From: Billgrantia saliphila
GTDB lineage: Bacteria; Pseudomonadota; Gammaproteobacteria; Pseudomonadales; Halomonadaceae
NCBI RefSeq assembly: GCF_002930105.1
Contig: NZ_PJRN01000022.1
Coordinates: forward strand, 1-50,563
Direction: 5' to 3'
Length of the DNA: 50,563 bases
Shown here: piece by piece, positions 42,156-50,563 of the stretch
Position numbering within the stretch: the first letter of the stretch is position 1
Layout: every line of letters starts with the position of its first letter
Notes under the pieces: model-generated
The model's database searches: none
Seen by the model: only the letters and a program-made list of their open reading frames with translations
Told to the model about the DNA's origin: nothing
Made by a program: the position numbers and the translations under genes

Positions 42156-43469
42156 ATGACACAGACCGTCGAACGCCTCAACAACTCGGCTCTCGATCAG
42201 ATGGAACTCGCCAGCATCGATGAACTGCGCGCCACCCAGATCAAACGGCTCAGGTGGAGCCTCAAGCACGCCTACGACAACGTCTCTTTCTACCGCCACT
42301 CCTTCGACGATGCCGGCGTCCACCCCGAAGACATAAACAGCCTGGATGACATCGGCAAGCTCCCTTTCACGACCAAGGCCGACCTTCGCGACAACTACCC
42401 CTTCGGCATGTTTGCCACGCCGATGAGCGATGTGGTTCGCGTGCACGCCTCCAGCGGCACCACCGGCCAGCCCACCGTAGTCGGCTACACCCAGAACGAT
42501 ATCGACGTCTGGGCTGACGTGGTGGCGCGCTCCATTCGCGCCGCCGGCGGCAGCCGCAACGACAAGGTGCACGTGGCCTACGGCTACGGCCTTTTCACCG
42601 GCGGCCTGGGCGCCCACTACGGTGCCGAGCGCCTGGGCTGCACCGTGATTCCCATGTCCGGCGGACAGACCGAAAAACAGGTTCAGTTGATCCGCGATTT
42701 CCAGCCGGACATCATCATGGTCACGCCCTCCTACATGCTAAACATCGCAGATGAGATGGAGCGTCAGGGCATCGACCCGCACCAGCTGCCGCTGCGTGCC
42801 GGCATCTTCGGCGCCGAGCCCTGGACCGACAGCATGCGTACCGCTCTGGAACAGCGCCTGGGGATCGATGCCCTCGACATCTACGGCCTCTCTGAGGTGA
42901 TGGGGCCCGGCGTCGGCATGGAATGCCTGGAGACAAAGGATGGCCCCACCATATGGGAAGACCACTTCTACCCCGAGATCATCGACCCAGTAACGGGCGA
43001 GGTGCTGCCGGACGGCGAGTATGGCGAGCTGGTGTTCACAACCCTGACCAAGGAAGCGCTGCCGGTCATCCGCTACCGGACCCGCGACCTCACCCGCCTG
43101 CTGCCGGGCACCGCGCGCCCCATGCGTCGTATCGACAAGATCACCGGGCGCAGCGACGACATGTTGATCATACGCGGGGTCAACGTCTTCCCCACCCAGA
43201 TCGAAGAGCAGCTGCTCAAGATCGACCGGCTCTCGCCCCACTACGAAATCGAGGTATCTCGCCAAGGCAATATGGACATGGTCTGCGTGCGGGTCGAAGC
43301 CTGCAGTAACGATGTCGCCCGCGACCCTGTTACTTGCGAACAGCTGGCAAGGCAACTGCAGCATGCCATCAAGACCTACATCGGCATCAGCACCAATGTG
43401 GACGTTTGCGGCGTGGAAGAAGTCATGCGCTCTGTGGGCAAGGCCAAGCGCGTCAAAGATCTACGATGA
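42156..43469 (+). CDS. paaK: Phenylacetate-CoA ligase PaaK
   Basis: PaaK activates phenylacetate to phenylacetyl-CoA with ATP, the entry step of the pathway and the source of the PaaX inducer. The 437-residue adenylate-forming enzyme has the P-loop-like S-S-G-T-T-G-Q-P-T near residue 103. The Y-G-L-S-E-V-M-G-P-G segment is near 246, and the C-terminal hinge region has R-S-D-D-M-L-I-I-R-G-V-N-V-F-P. It lies 41 bases after paaJ, with GGAGAA before the ATG, and is the last gene before a terminator. Confidence 0.96.
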   Translation: MTQTVERLNNSALDQMELASIDELRATQIKRLRWSLKHAYDNVSFYRHSFDDAGVHPEDINSLDDIGKLPFTTKADLRDNYPFGMFATPMSDVVRVHASSGTTGQPTVVGYTQNDIDVWADVVARSIRAAGGSRNDKVHVAYGYGLFTGGLGAHYGAERLGCTVIPMSGGQTEKQVQLIRDFQPDIIMVTPSYMLNIADEMERQGIDPHQLPLRAGIFGAEPWTDSMRTALEQRLGIDALDIYGLSEVMGPGVGMECLETKDGPTIWEDHFYPEIIDPVTGEVLPDGEYGELVFTTLTKEALPVIRYRTRDLTRLLPGTARPMRRIDKITGRSDDMLIIRGVNVFPTQIEEQLLKIDRLSPHYEIEVSRQGNMDMVCVRVEACSNDVARDPVTCEQLARQLQHAIKTYIGISTNVDVCGVEEVMRSVGKAKRVKDLR

Positions 43470-43529
43470 TACTCAAGGGTTATAATGCATAAGAATCAAG
43501 CATCATGTCTCAGCAATATTCTTCATGCC

Positions 43530-43560
43530 AAAGGCCTCCAGCGGGGGCCTTTTCTGTTTG
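43530..43560 (+). terminator. Intrinsic terminator of paaFGHIJK
   Basis: Arms AAAGGCC (43530-43536) and GGCCTTT (43546-43552) with a G+C-rich loop are followed by TCTGTTTG. It lies about 60 bases after the paaK stop and separates this operon from paaABCDE. Confidence 0.8.
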
Positions 43561-43598
43561 CATTAGCTAAGACAAGATGAACTAATCGTCTTAATTTA

Positions 43599-43627
43599 TT
43601 GATTTTATGATATTTTACGATAATCAA
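43599..43627. repeat. Inverted repeat upstream of paaA
   Basis: TTGATT (43599-43604) and AATCAA (43622-43627) are perfect inverted arms 17 bases apart in A+T-rich DNA about 70 bases upstream of the paaA -35 box. A second imperfect pair, GACACGTAATAA (43676-43687) and its near-complement ending in TTATGTGTC (43701-43713), flanks the -35 box. These are possible regulator sites such as PaaX or a global activator. Confidence 0.45.
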
Positions 43628-43692
43628 GCTGGCTACGACCCGCCACCGGCACGCCTTACCCAAAAGTATAGAAACGACACGTAATAATCTTC

Positions 43693-43721
43693 TTTGATAA
43701 TTTTTTATGTGTCACTATACT
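43693..43721 (+). promoter_or_regulatory. Promoter of paaABCDE
   Basis: TTGATA (43694-43699) is 16 bases from TATACT (43716-43721), the same -10 hexamer and spacing as the paaF promoter, again with TTTGAT at the -35 end. The distance to the paaA ATG is about 59 bases. Shared design suggests common PaaX control. Confidence 0.7.
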
Positions 43722-43779
43722 CTTCCTAAGATCACGGTAGCGGGGATTTTCCTGACATACCGACGCCGCGGAGGTCACC

Positions 43780-44775
43780 ATGTACGCGCAGCTTGTAGAA
43801 ACTGGCGTCAAGCGCCTGAAAACTTATGAAGAGATGTCCCCTGAGGAACGTGGGTTCCAGCTCAAGATTGATGCTGAAACCAAGATCGAAGCCAAGAACT
43901 GGATGCCGGAGGGGTATCGCAAGACACTGATTCGCCAGATATCTCAGCATGCGCATTCTGAGGTGGTGGGTATGTTGCCGGAAGGCAACTGGGTGACTCG
44001 CGCCCCGACCCTCAAGCGCAAGCTTCAGCTGATGGCCAAGATCCAGGACGAGGCCGGTCATGGCCTTTACCTCTACAGCGCCATGGAAACGCTTGGCGCT
44101 GACCGTGATGAGGAGATCGACAAGCTTCACGAGGGCAAGGCGAAGTACTCCTCCATATTCAACTATCCGACACTAAGCTGGGCGGACATGGGTACGGTTG
44201 GCTGGCTGGTTGATGGCGCGGCCATTGTCAACCAGGTGGTTCTGCAGCGCACCTCCTATGGCCCTTATTCCCGGGCCATGATTCGCATCTGCAAAGAAGA
44301 GAGCTTTCACCAGCGTCAGGGTTACCAAATCCTTCTGGACCTGATGCGTGAGGGCACGGAAGAGCAGAAGCAAATGGTGCAGGACTCCATCAATCGCTTC
44401 TGGTGGCCAGCGCTGATGATGTTCGGGCCCTCTGATGACCAGTCACCGAACTCCCAGCAATCCATGGCCTGGAAAATCAAGCGCAAGAGCAACGATGAAC
44501 TGCGTCAGATGTTCATTGACCAGACCGTGCCCCAGCTGGAATTCCTGGGCTGCACCGCCCCGGACCCGGACCTGAAGTGGAACGAAGAGCGTGGTCACTA
44601 CGACTTCGGCGAGATCGACTGGCAGGAATTCTTTGACGTGCTCAAGGGTAACGGCCCCTGCAACAAGGAACGTGTCGAAACTCGCAAGAACGCCATCGAC
44701 GGTGGCGCCTGGGTACGCGAGGCTGCAAAAGCCTATGCCGAGAAGCAGCAGCAAAAGAAGCAGAAAGTTGCCTGA
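43780..44775 (+). CDS. paaA: Ring 1,2-phenylacetyl-CoA epoxidase catalytic subunit PaaA
   Basis: PaaA is the diiron oxygenase subunit that epoxidises the aromatic ring of phenylacetyl-CoA. The 331-residue ferritin-like protein has the iron-ligand motifs I-Q-D-E-A-G-H near residue 86 and C-K-E-E-S-F-H near residue 170. It also has the conserved D-P-D-L-K-W-N-E C-terminal region. The ATG at 43780 follows GGAGG. First gene of paaABCDE. Third codon positions here are visibly poorer in G+C than in the paaFGHIJK operon just upstream. Confidence 0.97.
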   Translation: MYAQLVETGVKRLKTYEEMSPEERGFQLKIDAETKIEAKNWMPEGYRKTLIRQISQHAHSEVVGMLPEGNWVTRAPTLKRKLQLMAKIQDEAGHGLYLYSAMETLGADRDEEIDKLHEGKAKYSSIFNYPTLSWADMGTVGWLVDGAAIVNQVVLQRTSYGPYSRAMIRICKEESFHQRQGYQILLDLMREGTEEQKQMVQDSINRFWWPALMMFGPSDDQSPNSQQSMAWKIKRKSNDELRQMFIDQTVPQLEFLGCTAPDPDLKWNEERGHYDFGEIDWQEFFDVLKGNGPCNKERVETRKNAIDGGAWVREAAKAYAEKQQQKKQKVA

Positions 44776-44788
44776 GAGGAAAGAGATT

Positions 44789-45070
44789 ATGGCTGACTGG
44801 CCCCTATACGAAGTCTTCGTTCGCAGCAAGCATGGCCTCAACCACAAGCACGTAGGAAGCGTTCACGCCGCAGATGCTGAAATGGCCATGGAAAATGCCC
44901 GCGACCTCTACACTCGTCGCAGCGAAGGGGTATCCATCTGGGTCGTTCCGTCCGCGGCCATCACTGCCTCCTCCCCGGATGAGAAGGAGGTGCTGTTTGA
45001 TCCGTCCGATGACAAGGTTTATCGCCACGCCTCCTTCTACGAGCTGCCCGACGAAGTCGGCCATATGTAA
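44789..45070 (+). CDS. paaB: Epoxidase subunit PaaB
   Basis: PaaB is a small structural subunit that links two PaaAC units in the epoxidase complex. The 93-residue product begins at the ATG at 44789 behind AGAGGAAAG; the frame further upstream is an overlap with paaA. It shows the family string W-P-L-Y-E-V-F-V-R-S-K-H-G-L at the N-terminus and the Y-x-x-R-x-E-G-V-S-I-W-V-V segment. Normal length compared with 95 residues in E. coli. Confidence 0.96.
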   Translation: MADWPLYEVFVRSKHGLNHKHVGSVHAADAEMAMENARDLYTRRSEGVSIWVVPSAAITASSPDEKEVLFDPSDDKVYRHASFYELPDEVGHM

Positions 45071-45081
45071 GGGAGACATTC

Positions 45082-45858
45082 ATGAGCAAGGCAATGACAC
45101 AGCAAGCGGCACTGCACGAATATCTGCTGCGCCTGGCGGATTCCGACATGATCCTGGGCCAGCGCCTATGCGAGCTGTGCGGCAAGGCCCCGGCGCTGGA
45201 AGAAGAAATGGCGCTGATGAATGTGGCTCTGGATCTGGTAGGCCAGGCGCGCAATTGGTACGAATACGCCGCCGAGCTGATCGACGATGGCCGCAGCGCC
45301 GACGATCTGGCCTTCCGGCGAGACGCCCACGAGTTCCGCAATGCCCTGATGGTGGAACAACCCAACGGCGATTATGCCGTTACCATGGGCCGTCAGTTCT
45401 TCTTTGACGCCTGGCATTACTTCACTATCGCTGCCTTGACGAAAGCGCCGGACGAGCGCATTGCCAGTATCGCCGCCAAAGCCGCCAAGGAGGTTCAGTA
45501 CCACCTGCGCCGCTCCTCGGAATGGGTCAAGCGATTCGGCGATGGCACCGAGGAAAGCCATCAGCGCATGCAGACCGCAGTGAATGACCTGTGGCGCTTC
45601 ACCGGTGAAATGATTGAAGCCGACGAGATTGAGCAGAGCTTGTTCAAGGCCGGCATCGGCCCCGATCCGGAGCAGTTGGCAGCGGACTGGAAAGGTCTGG
45701 TGAACGAAGTACTCACCGAAGCCACCCTGACGCCGCCGCCGGAGGATGCCTGGATGTATCGAGGTGCCAAGGTCGGCCACCACACCGAACACCTGGGCTA
45801 TATCCTGGCCGAGATGCAGTTCCTGCCAAGGGCCTATCCGGATGCAAAAACCTGGTAA
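45082..45858 (+). CDS. paaC: Epoxidase structural subunit PaaC
   Basis: PaaC is a ferritin-like partner that forms a heterodimer with PaaA but does not bind the catalytic diiron centre. The 258-residue protein has the family start L-x-x-Y-L-L-R-L-A-D-x-x-x-I-L-G-Q-R-L-x-E-L-C near residue 12. Further typical segments are N-x-A-L-D-L-x-G-Q-A-R and H-Y-L/H-L-R-R-S-x-x-W near residue 136. Preceded by GGGAGA; the end overlaps paaD by 17 bases. Confidence 0.96.
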   Translation: MSKAMTQQAALHEYLLRLADSDMILGQRLCELCGKAPALEEEMALMNVALDLVGQARNWYEYAAELIDDGRSADDLAFRRDAHEFRNALMVEQPNGDYAVTMGRQFFFDAWHYFTIAALTKAPDERIASIAAKAAKEVQYHLRRSSEWVKRFGDGTEESHQRMQTAVNDLWRFTGEMIEADEIEQSLFKAGIGPDPEQLAADWKGLVNEVLTEATLTPPPEDAWMYRGAKVGHHTEHLGYILAEMQFLPRAYPDAKTW

Positions 45859-46417
45859 ACCCGCGCCCCGATCCCTGCTGGACGACCAGCCGGTAATCGC
45901 CAGCGACCGTATTCCCGCTCGTGACCGTAGCCAACCGGTTACCGAAGCGGAACTTTGGGCCCTTCTTGACGAAGTGAAAGACCCGGAGGTTCCGGCGGTC
46001 AGCGTTGTTGAGCTGGGCATGGTTCGACGTATTGCCCAGGAGGACGGCAATTGGGTGGTGGATGTGACCCCCACTTACTCTGGATGCCCTGCAACCGAGA
46101 TGATAGAGGAATCCATCGAGGAAGCCCTACGCTTGGCGGGCATTCACAATGGCCAGGTTCGCCGGGTACTGACCCCAGCCTGGACCACCGACTGGATCAC
46201 CGAGGCCGGGCGCCGGAAATTGCGGGAATTTGGTATTGCGCCGCCGGTAGGCAGCTCCAGCAAGCTGACCCTAAAGGGTGTGGAGGAAACCATTTGCTGC
46301 CCGCATTGCGGTAGTGACCATACCGAAAGAGTCAGCGAATTCGGCTCAACTGCCTGCAAGGCACTGTACCGATGCCTCGATTGCCGTGAGCCTTTCGACT
46401 ACTTCAAATGCCTCTAG
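45842..46417 (+). CDS. paaD: PaaD, MIP18/DUF59-type protein for epoxidase iron-cluster maturation
   Basis: PaaD is required for phenylacetyl-CoA epoxidase activity and is thought to act in iron-sulfur maturation of the complex. The product from the ATG at 45842 has 191 residues. A MIP18-like domain (about residues 35-115) contains D-P-E-V-P and T-Y-S-G-C-P-A-T. The C-terminal metal-binding region has C-C-P-H-C-G-S and later C-L-D-C. The first 30 residues are poorly conserved, so a later start cannot be excluded. The frame upstream to 45746 lies within paaC. Confidence 0.92.
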   Translation: MQKPGKPAPRSLLDDQPVIASDRIPARDRSQPVTEAELWALLDEVKDPEVPAVSVVELGMVRRIAQEDGNWVVDVTPTYSGCPATEMIEESIEEALRLAGIHNGQVRRVLTPAWTTDWITEAGRRKLREFGIAPPVGSSSKLTLKGVEETICCPHCGSDHTERVSEFGSTACKALYRCLDCREPFDYFKCL

Positions 46418-46426
46418 AGCCGAACA

Positions 46427-47509
46427 ATGATGAACAAGTTCTATCCTCTCACCATTCGCGAAGTCAGGCCTGAAACTCGAGACGCCGTGTCCCTGTGCTT
46501 TGAGCTGCCGGAAAACTTGCAGGAAGCGTTCACTTACCGCCAGGGCCAGCATCTCGTTTTGCGTATTACTCTCGATGGAGAGGAAGTGCGTCGCTCTTAC
46601 TCCATCTGTACCGGTGTCAATGACCGTGAGCTGCGCATCGCTGTCAAGAAGATTTCCGGCGGCCGCTTCTCCACCCTCGCCAACGAGCAGCTCAGGCCGG
46701 GTGAGACGCTGGAAGTCATGCCACCACAGGGCCAGTTCTATATAGATCTGGATCCGGAGCGCGAAGGTGACTACCTGGCGGTAGCAGCGGGCAGCGGTAT
46801 CACGCCGATACTCTCTATTGTCAAGACCACCTTGGAGACGGAGCCGAAAAGCAAGGTTACCCTGTTCTACGGCAACCGCTCCACCGCTAGCACCATGTTT
46901 AGGGAGACCTTGGAAGACCTGAAAAACCGCTTCATGGGCCGGTTTAACCTGGTGTTCTTGTTCAGCCGTGAAGAGCAGGATATCGACCTGTACAACGGCC
47001 GTATCGACGCCGACAAGTGTGACGCACTGTTCGACCACTGGCTGAATGCGGAAAAGCTTACGGCTGCATTTATCTGCGGCCCCCAGATCATGACCGAAAC
47101 CGTCCGCGACTCACTCCAGCGCCATGGTCTCGACAAGAGCAAGATCCATTACGAACTGTTCACACCGGTCGGCGGTGGCATGGCTCCCCGCAAGGACCGG
47201 GCGGAAACCACAGTGGATCCGAAGGCAGTGAGTGAAGTGACCGTTCGCGCCGATGGCCGTGCCCTCACCTTTGACCTGACTCGCAACACCCAGAGCATCC
47301 TCGATGCCGGCAACGAGATGGGTGCCGATCTGCCTTTCTCTTGCAAGGCAGGGGTCTGCTCCACCTGCAAAGCCAAGGTTGTTGAAGGTGAAGTAGAGAT
47401 GGACGCCAACTATGCCCTGGAAGACTACGAGGTCGAGGCGGGTTATGTGCTGTCCTGTCAGTGCTACCCCATCAGCGACAAGGTTGTGCTGGATTATGAC
47501 GAAGTCTGA
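46427..47509 (+). CDS. paaE: Epoxidase reductase subunit PaaE
   Basis: PaaE carries electrons from NADPH through FAD and a [2Fe-2S] cluster to PaaA. The 360-residue protein has the FAD motif R-S-Y-S-I-C near residue 53 and the nucleotide-binding G-S-G-I-T-P near 123. A C-terminal plant-type ferredoxin domain follows, with cysteines spaced C-x4-C-x2-C-x29-C. Two adjacent ATG codons (46427 and 46430) are possible starts. It is the last gene before a terminator-like hairpin. Confidence 0.96.
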   Translation: MMNKFYPLTIREVRPETRDAVSLCFELPENLQEAFTYRQGQHLVLRITLDGEEVRRSYSICTGVNDRELRIAVKKISGGRFSTLANEQLRPGETLEVMPPQGQFYIDLDPEREGDYLAVAAGSGITPILSIVKTTLETEPKSKVTLFYGNRSTASTMFRETLEDLKNRFMGRFNLVFLFSREEQDIDLYNGRIDADKCDALFDHWLNAEKLTAAFICGPQIMTETVRDSLQRHGLDKSKIHYELFTPVGGGMAPRKDRAETTVDPKAVSEVTVRADGRALTFDLTRNTQSILDAGNEMGADLPFSCKAGVCSTCKAKVVEGEVEMDANYALEDYEVEAGYVLSCQCYPISDKVVLDYDEV

Positions 47510-47530
47510 GGCCTGCTCACACTATCTCCG

Positions 47531-47557
47531 AAGCCGGCCTCAGCGCCGGCTTTGCTT
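47531..47557 (+). terminator. Terminator-like hairpin between paaE and paaZ
   Basis: Arms AAGCCGGC (47531-47538) and GCCGGCTT (47545-47552) with a 6-base loop are followed by TGCTT. It begins 21 bases after the paaE stop and ends 33 before the paaZ start. paaZ therefore may be partly uncoupled from paaABCDE; no clear promoter is visible in the 80-base gap. Confidence 0.75.
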
Positions 47558-47589
47558 ATCGTGACATCAGATCCCCGGGAGAACGTTCA

Positions 47590-49632
47590 ATGTCAGTCCT
47601 ACAGAGTTACATTGCAGGCCAGTGGTTCGGAAAGACCGAAGCCCGGGCTCTGCCTAGCGCCATCAATGGCGAGGCCGTGGCCTATACCCACGATGAAGCC
47701 ATCAATTTCGGGGAAGTAGTCGATTATGCCCGCCACACCGGCGTAAAAAACCTGCTGGCACTCGATTTCCAACAGCGAGCCGCCATTCTCAAAGAACTCG
47801 CTATTTATATTCAAGGCCGCAAGGAGGAGCTATATAAAATCTCCTACCATACCGGCTGTACCAAGGCGGACTCCTGGATTGACATAGACGGTGGCTTTGG
47901 CACCCTCTTTACCTATGCCTCCACCGGCCGCAAGGAACTTCCCTCCGGTAACGTGGCACATGAAGGCCCGGTTACCCAACTGGGCAAGGGCAACCACTTC
48001 AACGGTACCCACATTCTGGTCCCTCGCCGTGGCGTTTCAGTGCATATCAATGCCTTCAATTTCCCAATCTGGGGCATGTTGGAAAAGTTCGCGCCAGCCT
48101 TCCTGGCAGGCATGCCCTGCCTCTTTAAACCGGCCACCGCGACCAGCTATCTGACGGAAGCTGCCGTACGGGTCATCAACGACTCCGGTCTGCTGCCGGA
48201 AGGCGCGCTGCAGTTGATCATTGGAGGTACCGGCGACCTACTGTATCGTCTGGAAGAGCAGGACTTCGTTACGTTCACAGGCTCGGCTAGTACCGCTCAG
48301 AAGCTGAAGAATCACCCCAACATCATGGCGCGGAGCATCCCCTTCAACTCCGAAGCCGATTCCCTCAACAGCGCCATCCTGGCACCAGACGTCACCCCTG
48401 ATGATGAAGAATTCGACATCTTCGCCAAGGAAGTGGTCAAGGAAATGACCGCCAAGGCCGGCCAGAAGTGTACCGCCATTCGCCGGGTGCTGGTGCCCGC
48501 CGAACACCTCGACGCACTGGCCGAACGCATCATCGAACGCCTGGGCAAGATCACCTTCGGTGATCCGACAGAAGAAGGCGTCCGCATGGGCGCACTGTCC
48601 TCGCATGATCAGTTACGGGACGTGACAGAGGCCATCGGGCGCCTGCAGGAATCTAGCGAGTGTGTGTACGGAAAGAACGAAGGCCTTCGGCCTGTGGGCA
48701 AGAACGTGGATAGCGGCGCCTTCATGGCTCCCCACCTGCTGGTCAACCACACTCCGTTGAACGATGGAGGCCCCCACGATATTGAAGCCTTCGGCCCGGT
48801 CGCAACGTTGATGCCCTACAATAGCATGAACGATGCCTTGACCATTGCCGCCAAGGGCAAGGGCAGCCTGGTGACCACCCTGACGACCAAGGATCCTTCC
48901 ATCGCTGCTGAAATGATTCCGGTGCTGGCGGCCCAGCATGGTCGCCTTCAAATCCTGGATGCGGAAGCCTCGAAGGAATCCACCGGCCACGGTTCCCCGC
49001 TGCCCATGCTCAAGCATGGCGGCCCCGGACGTGCCGGTGGGGGCGAGGAGCTCGGCGGGATCCGTGCGGTGCACCATTATCTGCAACGGACGGCCATTCA
49101 GGGCTCTCCAACCATGTTGGCAGCTGTTACCAGGGAGTATGTCCGAGGCGCCAAGGTGGTCGAAACCGATGTTCACCCGTTCCGTCGCCACTTCGACGAT
49201 CTGCAAGTAGGCGAATCCCTGTTGACTCACCGCCGTACCGTCACTGAAGCCGACATCACCAACTTCGGCTGCCTCTCCGGCGATCACTTCTATATGCACT
49301 TCGACGACATCGCCGCGCGCAAGACCCAGTTCGGGAAACGCATCGCCCACGGCTACTTTGTGCTGTCGGCTGCTGCCGGCCTGTTCGTCTACCCGGGCGA
49401 GGGTCCAGTTCTGGCCAATTACGGCCTGGACACCCTACGCTTTATCGCCCCGGTCGCGCCCGGCGACACCATCCGTGCCCGCCTGACGTGCAAGCGCAAG
49501 ATCGACCAAGGCCGAACATCACCGGAGGGGCACCCGCAGGGCGTCGTGATGTGGGACGTTGCCGTGACCAACCAGGATGACGAGCTGGTGGCCAGCTATG
49601 ACATCTTGACCCTGGTGGCGAAGCAAAAGTAA
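47590..49632 (+). CDS. paaZ: Bifunctional ring-opening enzyme PaaZ (oxepin-CoA hydrolase / semialdehyde dehydrogenase)
   Basis: PaaZ opens the oxepin-CoA ring and oxidises the aldehyde it releases. The 680-residue length equals that of E. coli PaaZ. The N-terminal aldehyde dehydrogenase domain (about 1-520) has the catalytic cysteine in [10 protein letters not shown] near residue 295. The C-terminal MaoC-type hydratase domain (about 530-680) has the hydratase motif S-G-D-H-F-Y-M-H with Asp and His, and G-K-R-I-A-H-G. Both active sites look intact, so the reactive semialdehyde can be channelled. GGGAGAAC precedes the ATG. Confidence 0.97.
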   Translation: MSVLQSYIAGQWFGKTEARALPSAINGEAVAYTHDEAINFGEVVDYARHTGVKNLLALDFQQRAAILKELAIYIQGRKEELYKISYHTGCTKADSWIDIDGGFGTLFTYASTGRKELPSGNVAHEGPVTQLGKGNHFNGTHILVPRRGVSVHINAFNFPIWGMLEKFAPAFLAGMPCLFKPATATSYLTEAAVRVINDSGLLPEGALQLIIGGTGDLLYRLEEQDFVTFTGSASTAQKLKNHPNIMARSIPFNSEADSLNSAILAPDVTPDDEEFDIFAKEVVKEMTAKAGQKCTAIRRVLVPAEHLDALAERIIERLGKITFGDPTEEGVRMGALSSHDQLRDVTEAIGRLQESSECVYGKNEGLRPVGKNVDSGAFMAPHLLVNHTPLNDGGPHDIEAFGPVATLMPYNSMNDALTIAAKGKGSLVTTLTTKDPSIAAEMIPVLAAQHGRLQILDAEASKESTGHGSPLPMLKHGGPGRAGGGEELGGIRAVHHYLQRTAIQGSPTMLAAVTREYVRGAKVVETDVHPFRRHFDDLQVGESLLTHRRTVTEADITNFGCLSGDHFYMHFDDIAARKTQFGKRIAHGYFVLSAAAGLFVYPGEGPVLANYGLDTLRFIAPVAPGDTIRARLTCKRKIDQGRTSPEGHPQGVVMWDVAVTNQDDELVASYDILTLVAKQK

Positions 49633-49678
49633 TCCGTCACCGTAGCGATGGGAGGGGGCGCATCCCCCCCTGCTGGGC

Positions 49679-50065
49679 CTACTCGCCGCGATGGCCCATA
49701 AAAGCCTCAGCGTTGGGGCAAAAGTCACAGCACGCCTCGACATCGGTGTGGCTGCGCATCGCCTGCCAGCAGCGGCCAACCACCTCGCAGCAATTGCAGT
49801 TTGCCTCCAGCTCGGCCAGTTCCTCCTGTGTCATCACGGCCGGGCTCACTTCAAAAGCCTTCATCATCACCGGCATCAATACCTCAGAGGCACTGAAGTC
49901 GGGCACCCGGCGATCCTTGAGGCTGCGCGCTATGGCACGCTCCAGCGGCGGACTCAGCGGCTGCTGAAGGTTACATGCCAATTCTTCGAGCGCCTCGGGG
50001 GCGTGGCGGCGAAGTTCTCGCACCACACGCTCACCCTGGATGTAATCCGATAGCCTTTCCATCAT
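49679..50065 (-). CDS. Cysteine-rich DUF6455-like protein
   Basis: A 128-residue cytoplasmic protein of unknown function. The N-terminal 80 residues are charged and helical. The C-terminal 40 residues hold seven cysteines in the pattern C-x-C-C, then C seven residues later, then C-C-x-x-C-P-N, close to the DUF6455 signature of paired cysteines followed by F/C-x-P-N-A. This suggests metal or cluster binding, but no function is established. Two adjacent ATG codons (50065, 50062) follow GGGAGAG. It is convergent with paaZ (46-base gap) and has an A+T-rich upstream region. Confidence 0.75.
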   Translation of the reverse strand: MMERLSDYIQGERVVRELRRHAPEALEELACNLQQPLSPPLERAIARSLKDRRVPDFSASEVLMPVMMKAFEVSPAVMTQEELAELEANCNCCEVVGRCWQAMRSHTDVEACCDFCPNAEAFMGHRGE

Positions 50066-50236
50066 GTCTCTCCCGATTAGTAAACAGATGCCTACATTCA
50101 GGATAACGGAAGCAATAAAAACCCAATATGACCGTGATCAAATTGGGGCTATTCAAGACACAGGAAAAATATAATTTTTCTGATTTACGTATCATTTATG
50201 CGAACGACTTTCGGTGCGAGCCGCCCTGCACTTAGC

Positions 50237-50563
50237 TCAATAGAGCAGTTGTGGCAGGAACAGCACAATACTCGGCAGCAGCAGCACCAGCAACGCGCGC
50301 ACCATGCCCGCCACCCAGAACGGCGTCACGCCGCGAAAGATCGTGCCCGTGGAAACGTCCGGCAGTACCGCACGCAGCACGAACACGTTCATCCCCACCG
50401 GTGGGGTGATCAGGCTGATCTCGATCACGATCACCACCAGAATACCGAACCACACCAGGTCGTAGCCCAGCCCCGCCACCACCGGGAAGAATACCGGCAC
50501 GGTGAGCAGCAGCATCGACATGCTCTCGAACACGCAGCCCAGCAGCACGTAGATGGCCAGTAT
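50237..50563 (-). CDS. TRAP transporter large permease (DctM-type), C-terminal part (cut by window edge)
   Basis: The last 108 codons of a TRAP-type secondary transporter large membrane subunit, which uses the sodium or proton gradient with a periplasmic binding protein to import organic acids or osmolytes. The visible part has three hydrophobic segments. The family string I-T-P-P-V-G-M-N-V-F-V-L, near 50400, is followed by a G-x-x-P-F-W/F segment. The frame is open to the right edge of the window, so the start is outside. The substrate cannot be read from this fragment. Confidence 0.9.
   Translation of the reverse strand: MLAIYVLLGCVFESMSMLLLTVPVFFPVVAGLGYDLVWFGILVVIVIEISLITPPVGMNVFVLRAVLPDVSTGTIFRGVTPFWVAGMVRALLVLLLPSIVLFLPQLLY

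Overview
The window is a G+C-rich proteobacterial chromosome segment, most likely from a Halomonadaceae-type gammaproteobacterium. This is inferred from protein character and gene content (xseB-ispA-dxs order, SerA type, type VI secretion, TRAP and amine catabolism genes); no rRNA is present to fix the taxonomy. I see no tRNA, rRNA, insertion sequence, integrase or CRISPR array.

Region 1 (1-10144, minus strand) is the front part of a type VI secretion system operon, read tssB-tssC-tssE-tssF-tssG-tagH(FHA)-tssJ-tssK-tssL-tssH. tssH (clpV) runs off the left edge. tssM, tssA, hcp and vgrG are not in the window.

Region 2 (10592-19673) is housekeeping and mixed metabolism: the isoprenoid operon xseB-ispA-dxs (minus), serA (plus) with a clear terminator, a small hypothetical gene, an Asp/Glu-racemase/maleate-isomerase-family gene, an EamA exporter, an unusual crotonase and an IclR regulator.

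Region 3 (about 19957-49632) is the main attraction: a contiguous 30-kb catabolic island that can be read as one route from an aromatic primary amine, probably 2-phenylethylamine, to central metabolism. The minus-strand operon qhpA-qhpD-qhpC-qhpB-(terminator-like hairpin)-qhpF-qhpE encodes the periplasmic quinohemoprotein amine dehydrogenase: diheme alpha, propeller beta, and a gamma subunit with cysteine tryptophylquinone and thioether cross-links. It also encodes the radical-SAM cross-linker, ABC exporter and subtilisin-like leader protease. The flavin monooxygenase qhpG faces this operon, in line with a phenylacetaldehyde dehydrogenase gene and an uncharacterised outer-membrane beta-barrel. 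A sigma-54 activator gene is divergent from the aldehyde dehydrogenase, and a textbook -24/-12 promoter with an upstream palindrome lies between them. Phenylacetate is then processed by PaaK (CoA ligase), PaaABCDE (epoxidase), PaaG, PaaZ, PaaJ, PaaF and PaaH, with PaaI and PaaY thioesterases, an additional PaaN and the repressor PaaX. These genes lie in four units: paaY-paaN (minus), paaFGHIJK, paaABCDE and paaZ (plus).

The three paa promoter regions share a TTTGATG/TTTGATA element. Two of them have the same layout, with that element on the -35 box 16 bases from TATACT, a likely PaaX control point. paaX itself is preceded by a -24/-12-like sequence, suggesting that the sigma-54 circuit could also set PaaX levels.

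Region 4 (49679-50563) holds a cysteine-rich DUF6455-like gene and the 3' end of a TRAP transporter large-permease gene, both minus strand, the latter cut by the right edge.
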